Assembly (NCBI RefSeq): GCF_001938945.1
Contig: NZ_MKIO01000039.1
Location: forward strand, 1-64,000
DNA from: Xaviernesmea rhizosphaerae
Lineage (GTDB): Bacteria; Pseudomonadota; Alphaproteobacteria; Rhizobiales; Rhizobiaceae
Length of the DNA stretch: 64,000 nt
Direction: 5' to 3'
Below, in pieces: positions 1-8,791 of this stretch (position 1 is the stretch's first letter; every line of letters starts with the position of its first letter). The translations under genes and the position numbers were made by a program. Below the pieces are notes generated by a model. That model did no database searches. It was not told the origin of the DNA and saw nothing but the letters and a program-made list of their open reading frames with translations.

Positions 1-65
1 TGAAGGCTTTCAGCCCCCAAGAGTGCTCCAACTACCTCAGACATGCGGGGTACGGTTCAAACTAA
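1..65 (+). CDS. 3' end of a probable IS630-family transposase (partial)
   Basis: The third forward frame is open from the left edge and reads KAFSPQECSNYLRHAGYGSN before a TAA at 63-65. This matches the typical C-terminus of IS630-family (Tc1/mariner-like) transposases, in which a P-x-E-C-x-N-Y motif precedes a short GY tail. Only about 20 codons are in view, so the DDE catalytic domain cannot be checked and it is unknown whether the copy is intact. The element should end shortly after the stop, before the repeat that begins near 99. The call rests on recalled family resemblance of a very short segment. Confidence 0.55.
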   Translation, partial: KAFSPQECSNYLRHAGYGSN

Positions 66-98
66 AACTGACAGACTCTAGCCGATGGGCGAACCGCG

Positions 99-150
99 AG
101 AGAATTGGGCCGGAAAGTGGGACCCGGTTTTCGGAAACATCCGATGTCTG
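99..150. repeat. Rhizobial palindromic intergenic repeat, type A copy 1
   Basis: The sequence around GTGGGACCCGGTTTTCGGAAA is close to the reverse complement of the right half of the element at 46829-46930. The core is a GAAAAGTGGGAACCGG-like block followed by TTTTCGGAAA and ATCCGATG. Related copies lie at 47873-47911 and 52747-52790. No coding role is seen. It lies between the transposase remnant and the terminator of the TPR gene. Confidence 0.65.
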
Positions 151-157
151 GAAACAG

Positions 158-190
158 AAAGGGCGCGCCACCCGGCACGCCCTTTTTTTT
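158..190 (-). terminator. Hairpin terminator of the TPR gene, possibly bidirectional
   Basis: AAAGGGCG at 158-165 pairs with CGCCCTTT at 178-185 around a GC-rich loop. It lies just past the stop of the minus-strand TPR gene, and that strand continues into a T-rich tract. The plus strand also has eight T after the stem, so it could stop rightward transcripts too. Confidence 0.65.
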
Positions 191-213
191 GTCTTCACGA
201 GGCGAGGAGGCGC

Positions 214-1101
214 TCAGGCGCCGCCCTTCACGCGGGCAAGCCCGGCGCGGGCCGGCTCGTATTTCGGGTCGAGCTGCAGCGCATGCGAATAGGAGCGCGC
301 GGCCTTGGCCTTGTCGCCGCGCCGTTCATAGACCAGCGCCTGGTTCGCCCAGCTCTCGGCAATGTTGCCGTTGAGATTGATGGCGGTGTTGAAGTCGGAG
401 AACGCGTTGTCGTCGTCGCCCAGCGCCAGATAGGAAATACCGCGGCCATTATAGGGCTCGGGCGAGGTGGAGGAGAGCGAGATCGCGGTCGAGAAATCCT
501 CGATCGCCTGATTGTGCTGCTTGCGCGCCTGATAGATCAGGCCGCGATTGTGATAGGCGCGCGGATCGGTGGTCTCGTTCTGGATCGCCTGGTTGAAATC
601 GGCGAAGGCCTGGTCGAGGCGGCCGGCTTGGCGATAGAGATTGCCGCGGCCGATATAGGCAACGTCATAGCGCGGATTGATTTGCAGCGCGGCGTTGTAA
701 TCCTTCAGCGCCGAGGCCTGATCGCCCATGTTGCGCTCCACCAAAGCGCGGTTGGCATAGGCCTGATAGAAGCGCGGGTTCAGCTCCAGCGCGCGGTTGA
801 AGTCCGCCAGCGCGCGGCGGAATTCGCCGGCGCGGCCGTAAGCGGAGCCGCGGACGTTATAGCCTTCGGGATCGTTCGGATTGGCCGAGATGACCGAAGT
901 CAGCGAGGCGATGTTCTGGTCCGAGCCCTGGGCACGGTCGACCTTCATCATGTCGCTTCCGGCGTCCGTCTGGCAGCCGGAGAGCAGGGCCGCGCCCAGA
1001 AGAAGAAGGCCGGCTGCTGCGGCTCTGGTCACGCGCGGTGCGCTGTCGCCCAGTCTACCGCCAAGAGTGCCGCTTCGGCCTGCAATGCCCACAATCGTCA
1101 A
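214..1101 (-). CDS. TPR-repeat lipoprotein
   Basis: Predicted outer-membrane or periplasmic lipoprotein of about 295 aa built mainly of tetratricopeptide repeats, which form a protein-interaction scaffold. The signal is a basic stretch, a run of Ala and Leu, then lipobox LLSGC with acceptor Cys43 counted from the chosen start. At least six 34-residue repeats follow from about residue 75 (motifs such as AYANRALVERNMGD, AYHNRGLIY and SWANQALVYERRGD). An upstream ATG at 1219-1221 is in frame but would put about 80 residues before the lipobox. The TTG at 1099-1101 has GAGGGA about 6 bases upstream and gives a plausible signal peptide; a GTG at 1090-1092 is also possible. It resembles NlpI-type TPR lipoproteins in general design, but a specific function cannot be assigned. 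Confidence 0.82.
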   Translation of the reverse strand: MTIVGIAGRSGTLGGRLGDSAPRVTRAAAAGLLLLGAALLSGCQTDAGSDMMKVDRAQGSDQNIASLTSVISANPNDPEGYNVRGSAYGRAGEFRRALADFNRALELNPRFYQAYANRALVERNMGDQASALKDYNAALQINPRYDVAYIGRGNLYRQAGRLDQAFADFNQAIQNETTDPRAYHNRGLIYQARKQHNQAIEDFSTAISLSSTSPEPYNGRGISYLALGDDDNAFSDFNTAINLNGNIAESWANQALVYERRGDKAKAARSYSHALQLDPKYEPARAGLARVKGGA

Positions 1102-1633
1102 AGTCGATCCCTCGTGTCCGATCTTCCCGGCGCCGTCCTGCAGACGGTCGACCTCCACCCTGTCCTGTCCGATTGCGCCGCTTCGATCAAGCGTAAATCG
1201 CTCATGAACACGCGGCATCATCTCTTCACCGGCCCTGAACGCCTCAAGGCCCTGCGCCGGCTGGCCCGGATTGGTTCCGGCTCCGGCGAATGCGGCCAGT
1301 CATCCGGCCGCATCAGGCGATCGGTCCGACGCGCCGGCAGGCCGGGTTCTGGCCGGCTGGCGCCACGCGCGCACCCCTCATCAGGTCACGCGAAACGGAC
1401 AGGCTCGTCGCCCGATCAGGCTCCAGGCGTCGATGCAGGAACAGCCTGCCGGCGAACCGGCACGTGCCATTCCCTTGCGAATCGCCTGTGACGCTTGCGG
1501 CGCAAAGGCGGCGAAATCCGGGCGGAGTGGCAGAATTCGCGAGCGCGACACCCTGAACGGCCAATCCTGCTGGCAAGGCCGCGCGGCGCACACCATTGCC
1601 GAATCGACAAATAAAAACGGCGACAAACGAAAA
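1102..1633. other. Gene-less stretch between the TPR gene and the rpsU terminator
   Basis: About 530 bases with no ORF that looks real. The open frames here are GC-biased shadows rich in Arg, Ala and Pro. It should contain the minus-strand promoter of the TPR gene, but no clear -35/-10 pair could be picked out. Confidence 0.5.
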
Positions 1634-1673
1634 CGGAGCGCCGCTGATGCACCTTTCGGTGCGCGGCGCTCCG
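1634..1673 (-). terminator. Rho-independent terminator of rpsU
   Basis: CGGAGCGCCGC at 1634-1644 is a perfect 11-base complement of GCGGCGCTCCG at 1663-1673, with a further GCACC/GGTGC pairing inside. On the minus strand the stem is followed by TTTTCGTTTG. It lies about 50 bases past the rpsU stop. Confidence 0.85.
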
Positions 1674-1721
1674 TCATCAAAATGGCAATCGTGGCGCTTC
1701 AGCCGAAGCGCCCGACAGCGA

Positions 1722-1952
1722 TCAACGGCTGCCCGGACGGCCGGCGCTGACGAGGCCCTCGCGCTGGGCGCGCTTGCGTGCCAGCTTGCGAACGCGGCGA
1801 ACGGCTTCAGCCTTTTCGCGGGCGCGCTTCTGGGAGGGCTTTTCGTAGTAGTCCCGCATCTTCATTTCGCGGAAGATACCTTCGCGCTGCATCTTCTTCT
1901 TGAGAGCGCGGAGCGCCTGGTCAACATTGTTGTCGCGGACGAGTACCTGCAC
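1722..1952 (-). CDS. rpsU: 30S ribosomal protein S21
   Basis: Small basic protein of the 30S ribosomal subunit platform, about 76 aa, needed for efficient initiation. The whole sequence is recognisable: QVLVRDNNVDQALRALKKK, then a Lys/Arg-rich helix ending in KRAQREGLVSAGRPGSR. Two in-frame GTG codons compete. The one at 1959-1961 sits only two bases after AAAGGA, too close, whereas the GTG at 1950-1952 has usable spacing and gives the MQVLVRD N-terminus usual in rhizobia, so it is preferred. The gene is monocistronic with its own terminator. The roughly 295 bases to its right (1953-2247) carry no gene and should hold its promoter. Confidence 0.95.
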   Translation of the reverse strand: MQVLVRDNNVDQALRALKKKMQREGIFREMKMRDYYEKPSQKRAREKAEAVRRVRKLARKRAQREGLVSAGRPGSR

Positions 1953-2247
1953 GAGAATCACGTTCCTTTAAAGTGGTTTGAATGGCCAAGGCCGAGTTCT
2001 GGCGTAAAGCAGCTCGCTCCGGCGATCTTCCCTGCCGTTCCGCCGCTGACGAAAACAAAAGAAAAGCGCTCGCGCGGGCACCTGCCTTGCGATTGGTGTG
2101 CGGAAATATCAGAACAGGTCGGCAGAGTCCAGACGCGATTAACCGGCTGATCCGAAAAAGCGCGCATTCCCGGGGCTTCCAGGGCGCATCGCCACGGGTT
2201 TTCGCGCGCGCGGGGTGCGTCGGGGCGAGTCCGGGCGCTTCCCCGCG

Positions 2248-3915
2248 TCAAGGAGCGGGCCGGGCAGACGGCTCGCCCTCCGTTTCCAGCGCCGCGATCG
2301 CTGCCTTCAGGGCGGCGCGGGCGCGGGCGCGCTCGCCGGGGTCGAGCCGGCTAAGATCGAGATGCAGGTCGAGGCCGTTCACATGCTCGCTGAGCACCCG
2401 GGTGGCCTCGCGCGCCTCGCTGAGGCCATCGACCGCATAGGGCACGACCTCCCGGGGAATGCCCTTCATGGTGATGGGCGCCAGCGGATGGGCGATGACG
2501 ATGTCGGACACGAGCGAATAGGTCTCGTAGCTCATGACGATGCGCCCGCCCTCGGCAATCGCCTGAAGCCGTGCGGCCAGATTGGCCTCGGCGCCGATGA
2601 TCGTATAGTCCATCCGGTCGTTCGAGCCGAAATTGCCGACATTGCAATAGCCGGTGTTGATGCCCATGCGCACCACGAAGGGCTGCTCCGTGCCGCGCCG
2701 GCGCCAGCGCTCCTTCAGCTCGCCGAGCCGCTGCTGCATGTCCACGGCCATGCGCAGGCAGGCCCTGGCGTCCTCCACCGGCCCGCGCGTCTCGGGGTCG
2801 CCAAAGAAGACCAGCATGGCGTCGCCGATGAACTTGTCCACCGTGCCGCCATGCTTGAGCGCGATGGCCGACATCTCGGTCAGATAGTCGTTCAGCATCT
2901 CCGTCAGCGCCTCGGGCTGCAGGCGCTCGGTGGTGGCGGTGAAGTCCTTGATGTCGGAAAAGAAGATGGTCAGCCGCTTGCGCTCGGTCTGCACCACCAC
3001 ATCCTTCTGGCCGGAAAAGATGCTCTTGTAGATCTGCGGCGAGAGGTAGCGGGAGATCTTCAGCGAGATCGCCGCCAGGAACTCGTTGGTGGTCTCGAGC
3101 TCGCGGTTGACGGCGCGGATCGTCGCGGTCTGGCGCTTCTGCAGGAAGACGACCGTGGCGCCGAAGGCGGCCATCAGCACGAAATAGCCGAGCAGGAATT
3201 TGAAGGCGAAGAGATTGGTGGCCAGCGGCTGGCGGATCACCACCTCCTGGATGCCGCGCACGTCGCCCACCTTCCAGTCGGTCTTCGGGCTTTCTGGATG
3301 GGTGTTGTGGCAGGCGACGCAGGCCGCACCCATGATGACGGGCGTGACGAAGCGCAGCGTGTTGGTCATGCCGCTGCGGGTCAGCTCCGTCGGCGTCTGC
3401 TTGGGATCGGCGCGCAAGGCGCGCAGTGCCTGATCCTCGAAGCCATCGAGATTGTGCGGTGCGCGGTTCTTGAACGGCAGGTCCGACACGAATCGGTAGG
3501 TGATGTTGGACTGCTGCTCGCGGATCACGTCGCCCAGTTCGAGCGACAGGGTGGCCGGGATCGGAATGGCGCCGGGGATCGCCGCGTAATTGTGGCTCAG
3601 CACCGTCTCCTGGCCGATGCCGCTTGCATGGGCGGCCTGGATGCGGCCGACGACATTGGTGGAATAATAGCCGCGGATGGAGCTGATCAGCGAGCTCATG
3701 TCGTGCGCCTGCCGGCTCAGGGCATTGCGGGACAGCGCGCTGATATCGAGCCAGACCGCGAGCGGCAGGCCCATGAGCAGCACCGTGACCATCAGGATCA
3801 GCAGACGCCCCTGTCGCCGGGCGACATGCGTGGTTTTCGGGTCGATCATCGTTTGGGCCTGTCCATGCCGAGACCACGCTGCGGCGACGCGGCGCAGTTC
3901 TCGCGTAGAGAGCAT
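2248..3915 (-). CDS. Membrane adenylate/guanylate cyclase with Tll0287-like (DUF3365) haem-c sensor domain
   Basis: Class III nucleotide cyclase, 555 aa. A transmembrane helix at about 36-58 is followed by a periplasmic region of about 175 residues of the DUF3365/Tll0287 type containing CVACH (199-203), the CxxCH c-type haem attachment signature. A second transmembrane helix (about 236-258) leads to the cytoplasmic cyclase domain from about 310. Metal-binding aspartates are seen as FFSDIKDFT (Asp321) and IGDAMLVFFGD (Asp365), and the NxxAR-type catalytic region appears as IGAEANLAARLQ. The most economical reading is redox or gas sensing coupled to cyclic nucleotide production; ligand and product are not shown by the sequence. 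The start at 3915 has GAGG about 9 bases upstream; Met23 is an alternative. Confidence 0.85.
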   Translation of the reverse strand: MLSTRELRRVAAAWSRHGQAQTMIDPKTTHVARRQGRLLILMVTVLLMGLPLAVWLDISALSRNALSRQAHDMSSLISSIRGYYSTNVVGRIQAAHASGIGQETVLSHNYAAIPGAIPIPATLSLELGDVIREQQSNITYRFVSDLPFKNRAPHNLDGFEDQALRALRADPKQTPTELTRSGMTNTLRFVTPVIMGAACVACHNTHPESPKTDWKVGDVRGIQEVVIRQPLATNLFAFKFLLGYFVLMAAFGATVVFLQKRQTATIRAVNRELETTNEFLAAISLKISRYLSPQIYKSIFSGQKDVVVQTERKRLTIFFSDIKDFTATTERLQPEALTEMLNDYLTEMSAIALKHGGTVDKFIGDAMLVFFGDPETRGPVEDARACLRMAVDMQQRLGELKERWRRRGTEQPFVVRMGINTGYCNVGNFGSNDRMDYTIIGAEANLAARLQAIAEGGRIVMSYETYSLVSDIVIAHPLAPITMKGIPREVVPYAVDGLSEAREATRVLSEHVNGLDLHLDLSRLDPGERARARAALKAAIAALETEGEPSARPAP

Positions 3916-4136
3916 CTGACGTCGCCTCGGTCAATCGAACCGGGAGGATTCGTTCCGCGAACGGCTGTCTTGCCGGCCCTTATGTCGCCCTTGTCGAAAC
4001 TTCGTCTTCGTCACGTCGCAAAAGAGACGGTGCGTCGCGAAAGGATCTGCGATGAGTAGCGTCAAGCAGCAGGCCGCGGGGTGCGCGCGCCGGCCGGCAC
4101 AACAATCCTGCAGGATCAGCGAAGGAGATGGGGCGC

Positions 4137-5390
4137 ATGCGCAAATATTCGGTTTTCGCCGTCGCGCGCGAGGCCATGCGGGCGCACAAGGGCTGGGAGG
4201 CGCAATGGACCTCTCCCGAGCCGCGCGCCCAGTATGATGTGATCATCATCGGCGGCGGCGCTCACGGCCTGGGTGCGGCCTATTATCTGGCCAAGGAGCA
4301 CGGCATCACCAATGTTGCCGTGATCGAAAAGGGCTGGCTCGGCGGCGGCAATACCGGCCGCAACACCACCATCATCCGCTCCAACTATCTCTATGAAGAG
4401 AGCATGGACATCTATGAGCACTCGCTCAAGCTCTGGGAAGGGCTGAGCCAGGAGCTCAACTACAACGTCATGTATTCGCCGCGCGGCGTGATGATGCTGT
4501 CCCACAACATCCACGACCAGCAGGTGTTCAAGCGCCATATCCATGCCAACCGTCTCTATGGCATCGACAATGAATGGCTGACGCCCGAGCAGGCCAAGGA
4601 ATTCTGCCCGCCGCTCGACATCTCGGCGAGCGCCCGCTACGCCATCAACGGCGCTGCACTGCAGCGCCGTGGCGGCACGGCGCGCCATGATGCGGTCGCC
4701 TGGGGCTATGCCCGCGCGGCCTCCGACCGTGGCGTCCACGTGATCCAGAATTGCGAGGTCAAGGGCATTCGTCGCGGGCCGGACGGTGCCGTCACCGGCG
4801 TCGAGACCACCAAGGGCTTCATCGGCGCCCGGAAGATCGGCGTGTCGGCCTCGGGTCATAATTCCATGGTGCTGGGCATGGCCGATGTCCGCCTGCCGCT
4901 CCATTCCGTGCCGCTGCAGGCGCTGGTCTCCGAGCCGCTGAAGCCGATCTTCCCCTGCGTGGTCATGTCCAACACGGTGCATGCCTATATCTCGCAGTCG
5001 GACAAGGGCGAGCTCGTCATCGGCGCCGGCACCGACCAGTACAATTCCTATTCCCAGACCGGCGGCCTGCAGATCATCACCCATACGCTGGATGCGATCT
5101 GCGAGCTGTTCCCGATCTTCCGCCGGGTCAAGATGATGCGGCAATGGGGCGGGATCACCGACAACACGCCGGACCGCTCGCCGATCCAGGGCGTGACGCC
5201 CGTGCCGAACCTGTTCGTCAATTGCGGCTGGGGCACCGGCGGCTTTAAGGCGACGCCCGGCTCGGCCCATCTCTTCGCCCATCTGATCGCGCGCGGCGAG
5301 CCGCATCGCCTGGCCGCCGGCCTGACGCTCGACCGTTTCCGCACCGGGCGGTTGATCGACGAAGCCGCCGCCGCCGCCGTGGCGCATTGA
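4137..5390 (+). CDS. soxB: Sarcosine oxidase beta subunit
   Basis: Catalytic subunit of heterotetrameric sarcosine oxidase, which oxidatively demethylates sarcosine (N-methylglycine) to glycine, passing the methyl group to tetrahydrofolate and electrons to O2. The product is 417 aa, the family's usual size. The dinucleotide-binding motif GGGAHGLG lies near residues 39-46, and GGTARHDAVAW contains His184, which matches the site of covalent FMN attachment in characterised homologues. The start at 4137 gives MRKYSVFAV and has AAGGAG nine bases upstream; the ATG at 4128 overlaps that ribosome site and is rejected. It is the first gene of soxBDAG, 48 bases before soxD. Confidence 0.96.
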   Translation: MRKYSVFAVAREAMRAHKGWEAQWTSPEPRAQYDVIIIGGGAHGLGAAYYLAKEHGITNVAVIEKGWLGGGNTGRNTTIIRSNYLYEESMDIYEHSLKLWEGLSQELNYNVMYSPRGVMMLSHNIHDQQVFKRHIHANRLYGIDNEWLTPEQAKEFCPPLDISASARYAINGAALQRRGGTARHDAVAWGYARAASDRGVHVIQNCEVKGIRRGPDGAVTGVETTKGFIGARKIGVSASGHNSMVLGMADVRLPLHSVPLQALVSEPLKPIFPCVVMSNTVHAYISQSDKGELVIGAGTDQYNSYSQTGGLQIITHTLDAICELFPIFRRVKMMRQWGGITDNTPDRSPIQGVTPVPNLFVNCGWGTGGFKATPGSAHLFAHLIARGEPHRLAAGLTLDRFRTGRLIDEAAAAAVAH

Positions 5391-5438
5391 CGAGACTGCT
5401 TCTGCCCCGCGCCGAAACGAATTGATCAGGATAAGCCC

Positions 5439-5801
5439 ATGCTGTTGATCCACTGCCCCTATTGCGGCGAGGCGCGCGCGGAACTGGAGTTCCGCGCCGC
5501 CGGCGACGCCCATATCGACCGGCCGGCCAATATCGCCGCCATCTCGGATGAGGAATTCGCGGAATATTTCTTCCTGCGCGACAATCCCAAGGGCCTCATC
5601 TATGAGCGCTGGCGCCATATTCATGGCTGCGGCCGCTTCTTCAATGCGGTGCGCGACACGGTCAGCGACAAGTTCGTGATGACCTACAAGGCAGGCCAGC
5701 CCAAGCCGGACCTGAGCCCGGCGCCTGGCGCAGCGCCCGCGCTGCCGGCCGACAGCCGCCCCGTCGAAACCTATGAAGCCACGGAAGGAAGAGCAGAATG
5801 A
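5439..5801 (+). CDS. soxD: Sarcosine oxidase delta subunit
   Basis: Small zinc-binding subunit of heterotetrameric sarcosine oxidase, 120 aa. The predicted zinc ligands are visible: Cys6 and Cys9 in HCPYCG, and a His and Cys in RWRHIHGCGRFF near residues 60-64. The C-terminal 25 residues are Pro/Ala rich and variable in the family. Its TGA overlaps the ATG of soxA (ATGA at 5798-5801), indicating translational coupling. Confidence 0.95.
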   Translation: MLLIHCPYCGEARAELEFRAAGDAHIDRPANIAAISDEEFAEYFFLRDNPKGLIYERWRHIHGCGRFFNAVRDTVSDKFVMTYKAGQPKPDLSPAPGAAPALPADSRPVETYEATEGRAE

Positions 5802-8791
5802 CGGGCGCCAACCGCATTGCCGGCGCGGGCCGGCTGACCCCCGCCAAGACCGCGCGGTTTCGCTTCGACGGCCGCGGCTTCACCGCACTTGCCGGCGACA
5901 CCGTCGCCTCGGCGCTGCTCGCCAACGGCATTCACCTGATGGGCCGTTCGTTCAAGTATCACCGTCCGCGCGGCGTCGTGTCCGCCGGTCCGGAAGAGCC
6001 GAACGCGCTGATCAACGTCTCGCGTGACACTGCCCGCAGCCAGCCGAACGTGCGCGCCACGGTGCAGGAAGTGTTCGACGGCATGACGGTGGGGTCGCAG
6101 AACCGCTATCCCTCACTCGCCTTCGACCTCGGCGGCATCAACGATACGCTTTCGCCCTTCTTCGCGGCCGGCTTCTACTACAAGACCTTCATGTGGCCGA
6201 AGCAGGCCTGGGCCTCGATCTATGAGCCGCGTATCCGCGAGGCTGCCGGCCTTGGCGTGTCGCCCAAGGAAGAGGATCCGGATCATTATGCCTGCCGCTA
6301 TGCCCATTGCGACGTGCTGGTGATCGGCGGCGGCGCGGCGGGTCTGGCCGCGGCCAAGGCTGCGGCGGCCACCGGCGCCACCGTCATCCTGGCCGACGAG
6401 CAGCCCGAGGTCGGCGGCGCCCTGCATTTCGACACCGGCGCCGAGATCGACGGGCAGAACGGCTATGCCTGGGCACAGGCCACGGCGGCCAGCCTCAAGG
6501 CCATGGACAATGTCACGCTGCTGACCCGCACGACGGCCTTCGGCTATTACGCGCAGAATTTCGTGGCCATGGCCGAGCGCGTCACCGACCACATCGACCG
6601 TCCGCAGGCCAATGCGCCGCGCGAACGGCTGTGGCAGGTCCGTGCCAAGCGGGTGGTGATCGCCACAGGCTCGATCGAGCGGCATATGGTCTTTGCCGAC
6701 AACGACCGTCCGGGCATCCTGCTGGCCTCTGCCGCGCGCACCTATCTCAACCATTTCGGCGTGACGGTCGGCCGCAAGGTCGGCGTCTACACCGCCCATG
6801 ATTCGGCTTACGAAGCCGCCTTCGACCTGAAGCGCGCCGGCGTCGAGATCGCCGCCATCGTCGACAGCCGCCTGCGCCCCGGCGACGGCCTGTTCGAAAA
6901 GGCCCGCTCGCTCGGCATCGAAGTGTTCACCGACCATGCTGTCATCGCCACGTCTGGCCGACTGCGCGTCGCCTCGATGACGGTGGTTCCGAATGGCGGC
7001 GGATCCAAGCGCAAGATCGCCGTCGACGCGCTGATCACCTCGTCGGGCTGGACGCCGTCGGTGCACATGTTCTCGCAGTCGCGCGGCAAGGTGGCCTATG
7101 ATGCCGCCACCGGTCGCTTCCTGCCCGGCCACTACGTGCAGGACTGCGTCTCCGTCGGCACCTGCAACGGCACGGACGATCTCCAGGCGATCCTGGAAGA
7201 GGCAACCGCTGCCGGCGCGAAGCTGGCGGCGGAAGCCGGCCATGCCGAGGGTGCCGCACCAGTTCCGGCCGGCCGCAATGCCATTGCCTGGACCGGCGGC
7301 ATGGCGGGTGCCGCGTATGGCGCCGGGCCCGACGACAGCGTCAAGGCCTTCGTCGACTTCCAGAACGATGTCTGCGCCAAGGACATCCGCCTGGCCGTTC
7401 GCGAAGGCATGCACTCGATTGAGCACATCAAGCGCTTCACCACCAATGGCATGGCGACCGACCAGGGCAAGCTTTCCAACCTGCATGGCCTGGCTATTGC
7501 AGCGGAAGCGTTGGGACGCGGCATTCCCGAGGTGGGGCTCACCACCTTCCGCGCGCCCTATACGCCGGTGACCTTCGGCACGCTGATCGGCCATGCCCGG
7601 GGCGATATTTTCGACCCGACCCGCAAGACGCCGATGCATGCGGTCGAAGAAGCCAATGGCGCCGCCTTCGAGGATGTCGGCCAGTGGAAGCGCGCCTGGT
7701 ACTATGCGCGTCCCGGCGAGGACATGCATGCCGCCGTCAACCGCGAATGCCGCACGGTGCGCACCACGGCCGGCTATTTCAACGCCTCCACGCTCGGCAA
7801 GATCGAGGTGGTCGGCCCGGATGCGGCCGCCTTCCTCAATCTGATCTACACCAACAGCTGGGACACGCTGAAGCCCGGCCGCTGCCGCTACGGCATCATG
7901 CTGCGCGAGGACGGCTTTGTTTATGACGACGGCGTCGTCGGCCGCATCGCCGAGGACCGCTTCCACGTGACCACCACGACCGGCGGCGCGCCGCGCGTGA
8001 TGCACCACATGGAAGACTATCTCCAGACCGAGTTCCCGCATCTCAACGTCTGGCTGACCTCGACGACCGAGCAATGGGCCGTCATCGCCGTGCAGGGTCC
8101 GAAGGCGCGCGAGATCATCGCGCCGCTGGTGGAAGGCGCCGACCTCTCCAACGAGGCACTGCCGCATATGAGCGTGGTGGAAGCCAAGGTCTGCGGCGTG
8201 CCGGCCCGTCTCTTCCGCGTCTCCTTCACCGGTGAACTCGGCTATGAAATCAACGTGCCGGCTGATTACGGCGCGGCGGTGTGGGAGGCAGTCGCCAAGG
8301 CGGCCGAACCCTTCGGCGCCTGCCCCTATGGCACCGAGACCATGCACGTCCTGCGCGCCGAGAAGGGCTATATCATCGTCGGCCAGGATACGGACGGCAC
8401 GCTGACCCCTGATGATGCCGGCGTCGCCTGGGCCGTCGGCAAGAAGAAGCCCGATTTCGTCGGCATTCGCGGGCTGAAGCGGCCGGACCTGGTGCGCGAG
8501 GGCCGCAAGCAGCTGGTCGGCCTGCTGACCAAGGACCCGAAGGAGGTGCTGGAGGAAGGCGCGCAGATCGTCGCCGATCCGAACCAGCCCAAGCCGATGA
8601 TCATGCTCGGCCATGTGACCTCCTCCTACTGGTCGGAGAATTGCGGCCGATCCATCGCCATGGCCGTGGTCGCCGGCGGCCGGGCCAAGGTTGGCCAGAC
8701 GCTCTATGTGCCAATGCCTGACCGCACCATCGCGGTCGAGGTGACCGATACGGTGTTTTTCGACAAGGAAGGAGGCCGCATCCATGGCTGA
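5798..8791 (+). CDS. soxA: Sarcosine oxidase alpha subunit
   Basis: Largest subunit, 997 aa. The N-terminal 100 residues form the ferredoxin-like 2Fe-2S fold domain (motifs LANGIHLMGRSFKYHRPRG). A FAD/NAD-binding domain begins with VLVIGGGAAGLAAAKAAAA near residue 170. The C-terminal third, from about residue 610, is an aminomethyltransferase (GcvT) and folate-binding domain ending with the GCV_T barrel (GHVTSSYWSENCGRSIAM). It forms 5,10-methylene-tetrahydrofolate from the sarcosine methyl group. It overlaps soxD by four bases and soxG by eight, so the subunits are probably made stoichiometrically. Confidence 0.96.
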   Translation: MTGANRIAGAGRLTPAKTARFRFDGRGFTALAGDTVASALLANGIHLMGRSFKYHRPRGVVSAGPEEPNALINVSRDTARSQPNVRATVQEVFDGMTVGSQNRYPSLAFDLGGINDTLSPFFAAGFYYKTFMWPKQAWASIYEPRIREAAGLGVSPKEEDPDHYACRYAHCDVLVIGGGAAGLAAAKAAAATGATVILADEQPEVGGALHFDTGAEIDGQNGYAWAQATAASLKAMDNVTLLTRTTAFGYYAQNFVAMAERVTDHIDRPQANAPRERLWQVRAKRVVIATGSIERHMVFADNDRPGILLASAARTYLNHFGVTVGRKVGVYTAHDSAYEAAFDLKRAGVEIAAIVDSRLRPGDGLFEKARSLGIEVFTDHAVIATSGRLRVASMTVVPNGGGSKRKIAVDALITSSGWTPSVHMFSQSRGKVAYDAATGRFLPGHYVQDCVSVGTCNGTDDLQAILEEATAAGAKLAAEAGHAEGAAPVPAGRNAIAWTGGMAGAAYGAGPDDSVKAFVDFQNDVCAKDIRLAVREGMHSIEHIKRFTTNGMATDQGKLSNLHGLAIAAEALGRGIPEVGLTTFRAPYTPVTFGTLIGHARGDIFDPTRKTPMHAVEEANGAAFEDVGQWKRAWYYARPGEDMHAAVNRECRTVRTTAGYFNASTLGKIEVVGPDAAAFLNLIYTNSWDTLKPGRCRYGIMLREDGFVYDDGVVGRIAEDRFHVTTTTGGAPRVMHHMEDYLQTEFPHLNVWLTSTTEQWAVIAVQGPKAREIIAPLVEGADLSNEALPHMSVVEAKVCGVPARLFRVSFTGELGYEINVPADYGAAVWEAVAKAAEPFGACPYGTETMHVLRAEKGYIIVGQDTDGTLTPDDAGVAWAVGKKKPDFVGIRGLKRPDLVREGRKQLVGLLTKDPKEVLEEGAQIVADPNQPKPMIMLGHVTSSYWSENCGRSIAMAVVAGGRAKVGQTLYVPMPDRTIAVEVTDTVFFDKEGGRIHG

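Noticed and set aside
1271..1750. Plus-strand open frames between the TPR gene and rpsU
   Set aside because: No ribosome site, no motifs, and they run into the rpsU terminator and coding region in antisense.
4128..4136. Upstream ATG of soxB at 4128
   Set aside because: It overlaps the AAGGAG ribosome site; the ATG at 4137 has correct spacing and the usual MRKYSVFAV start.
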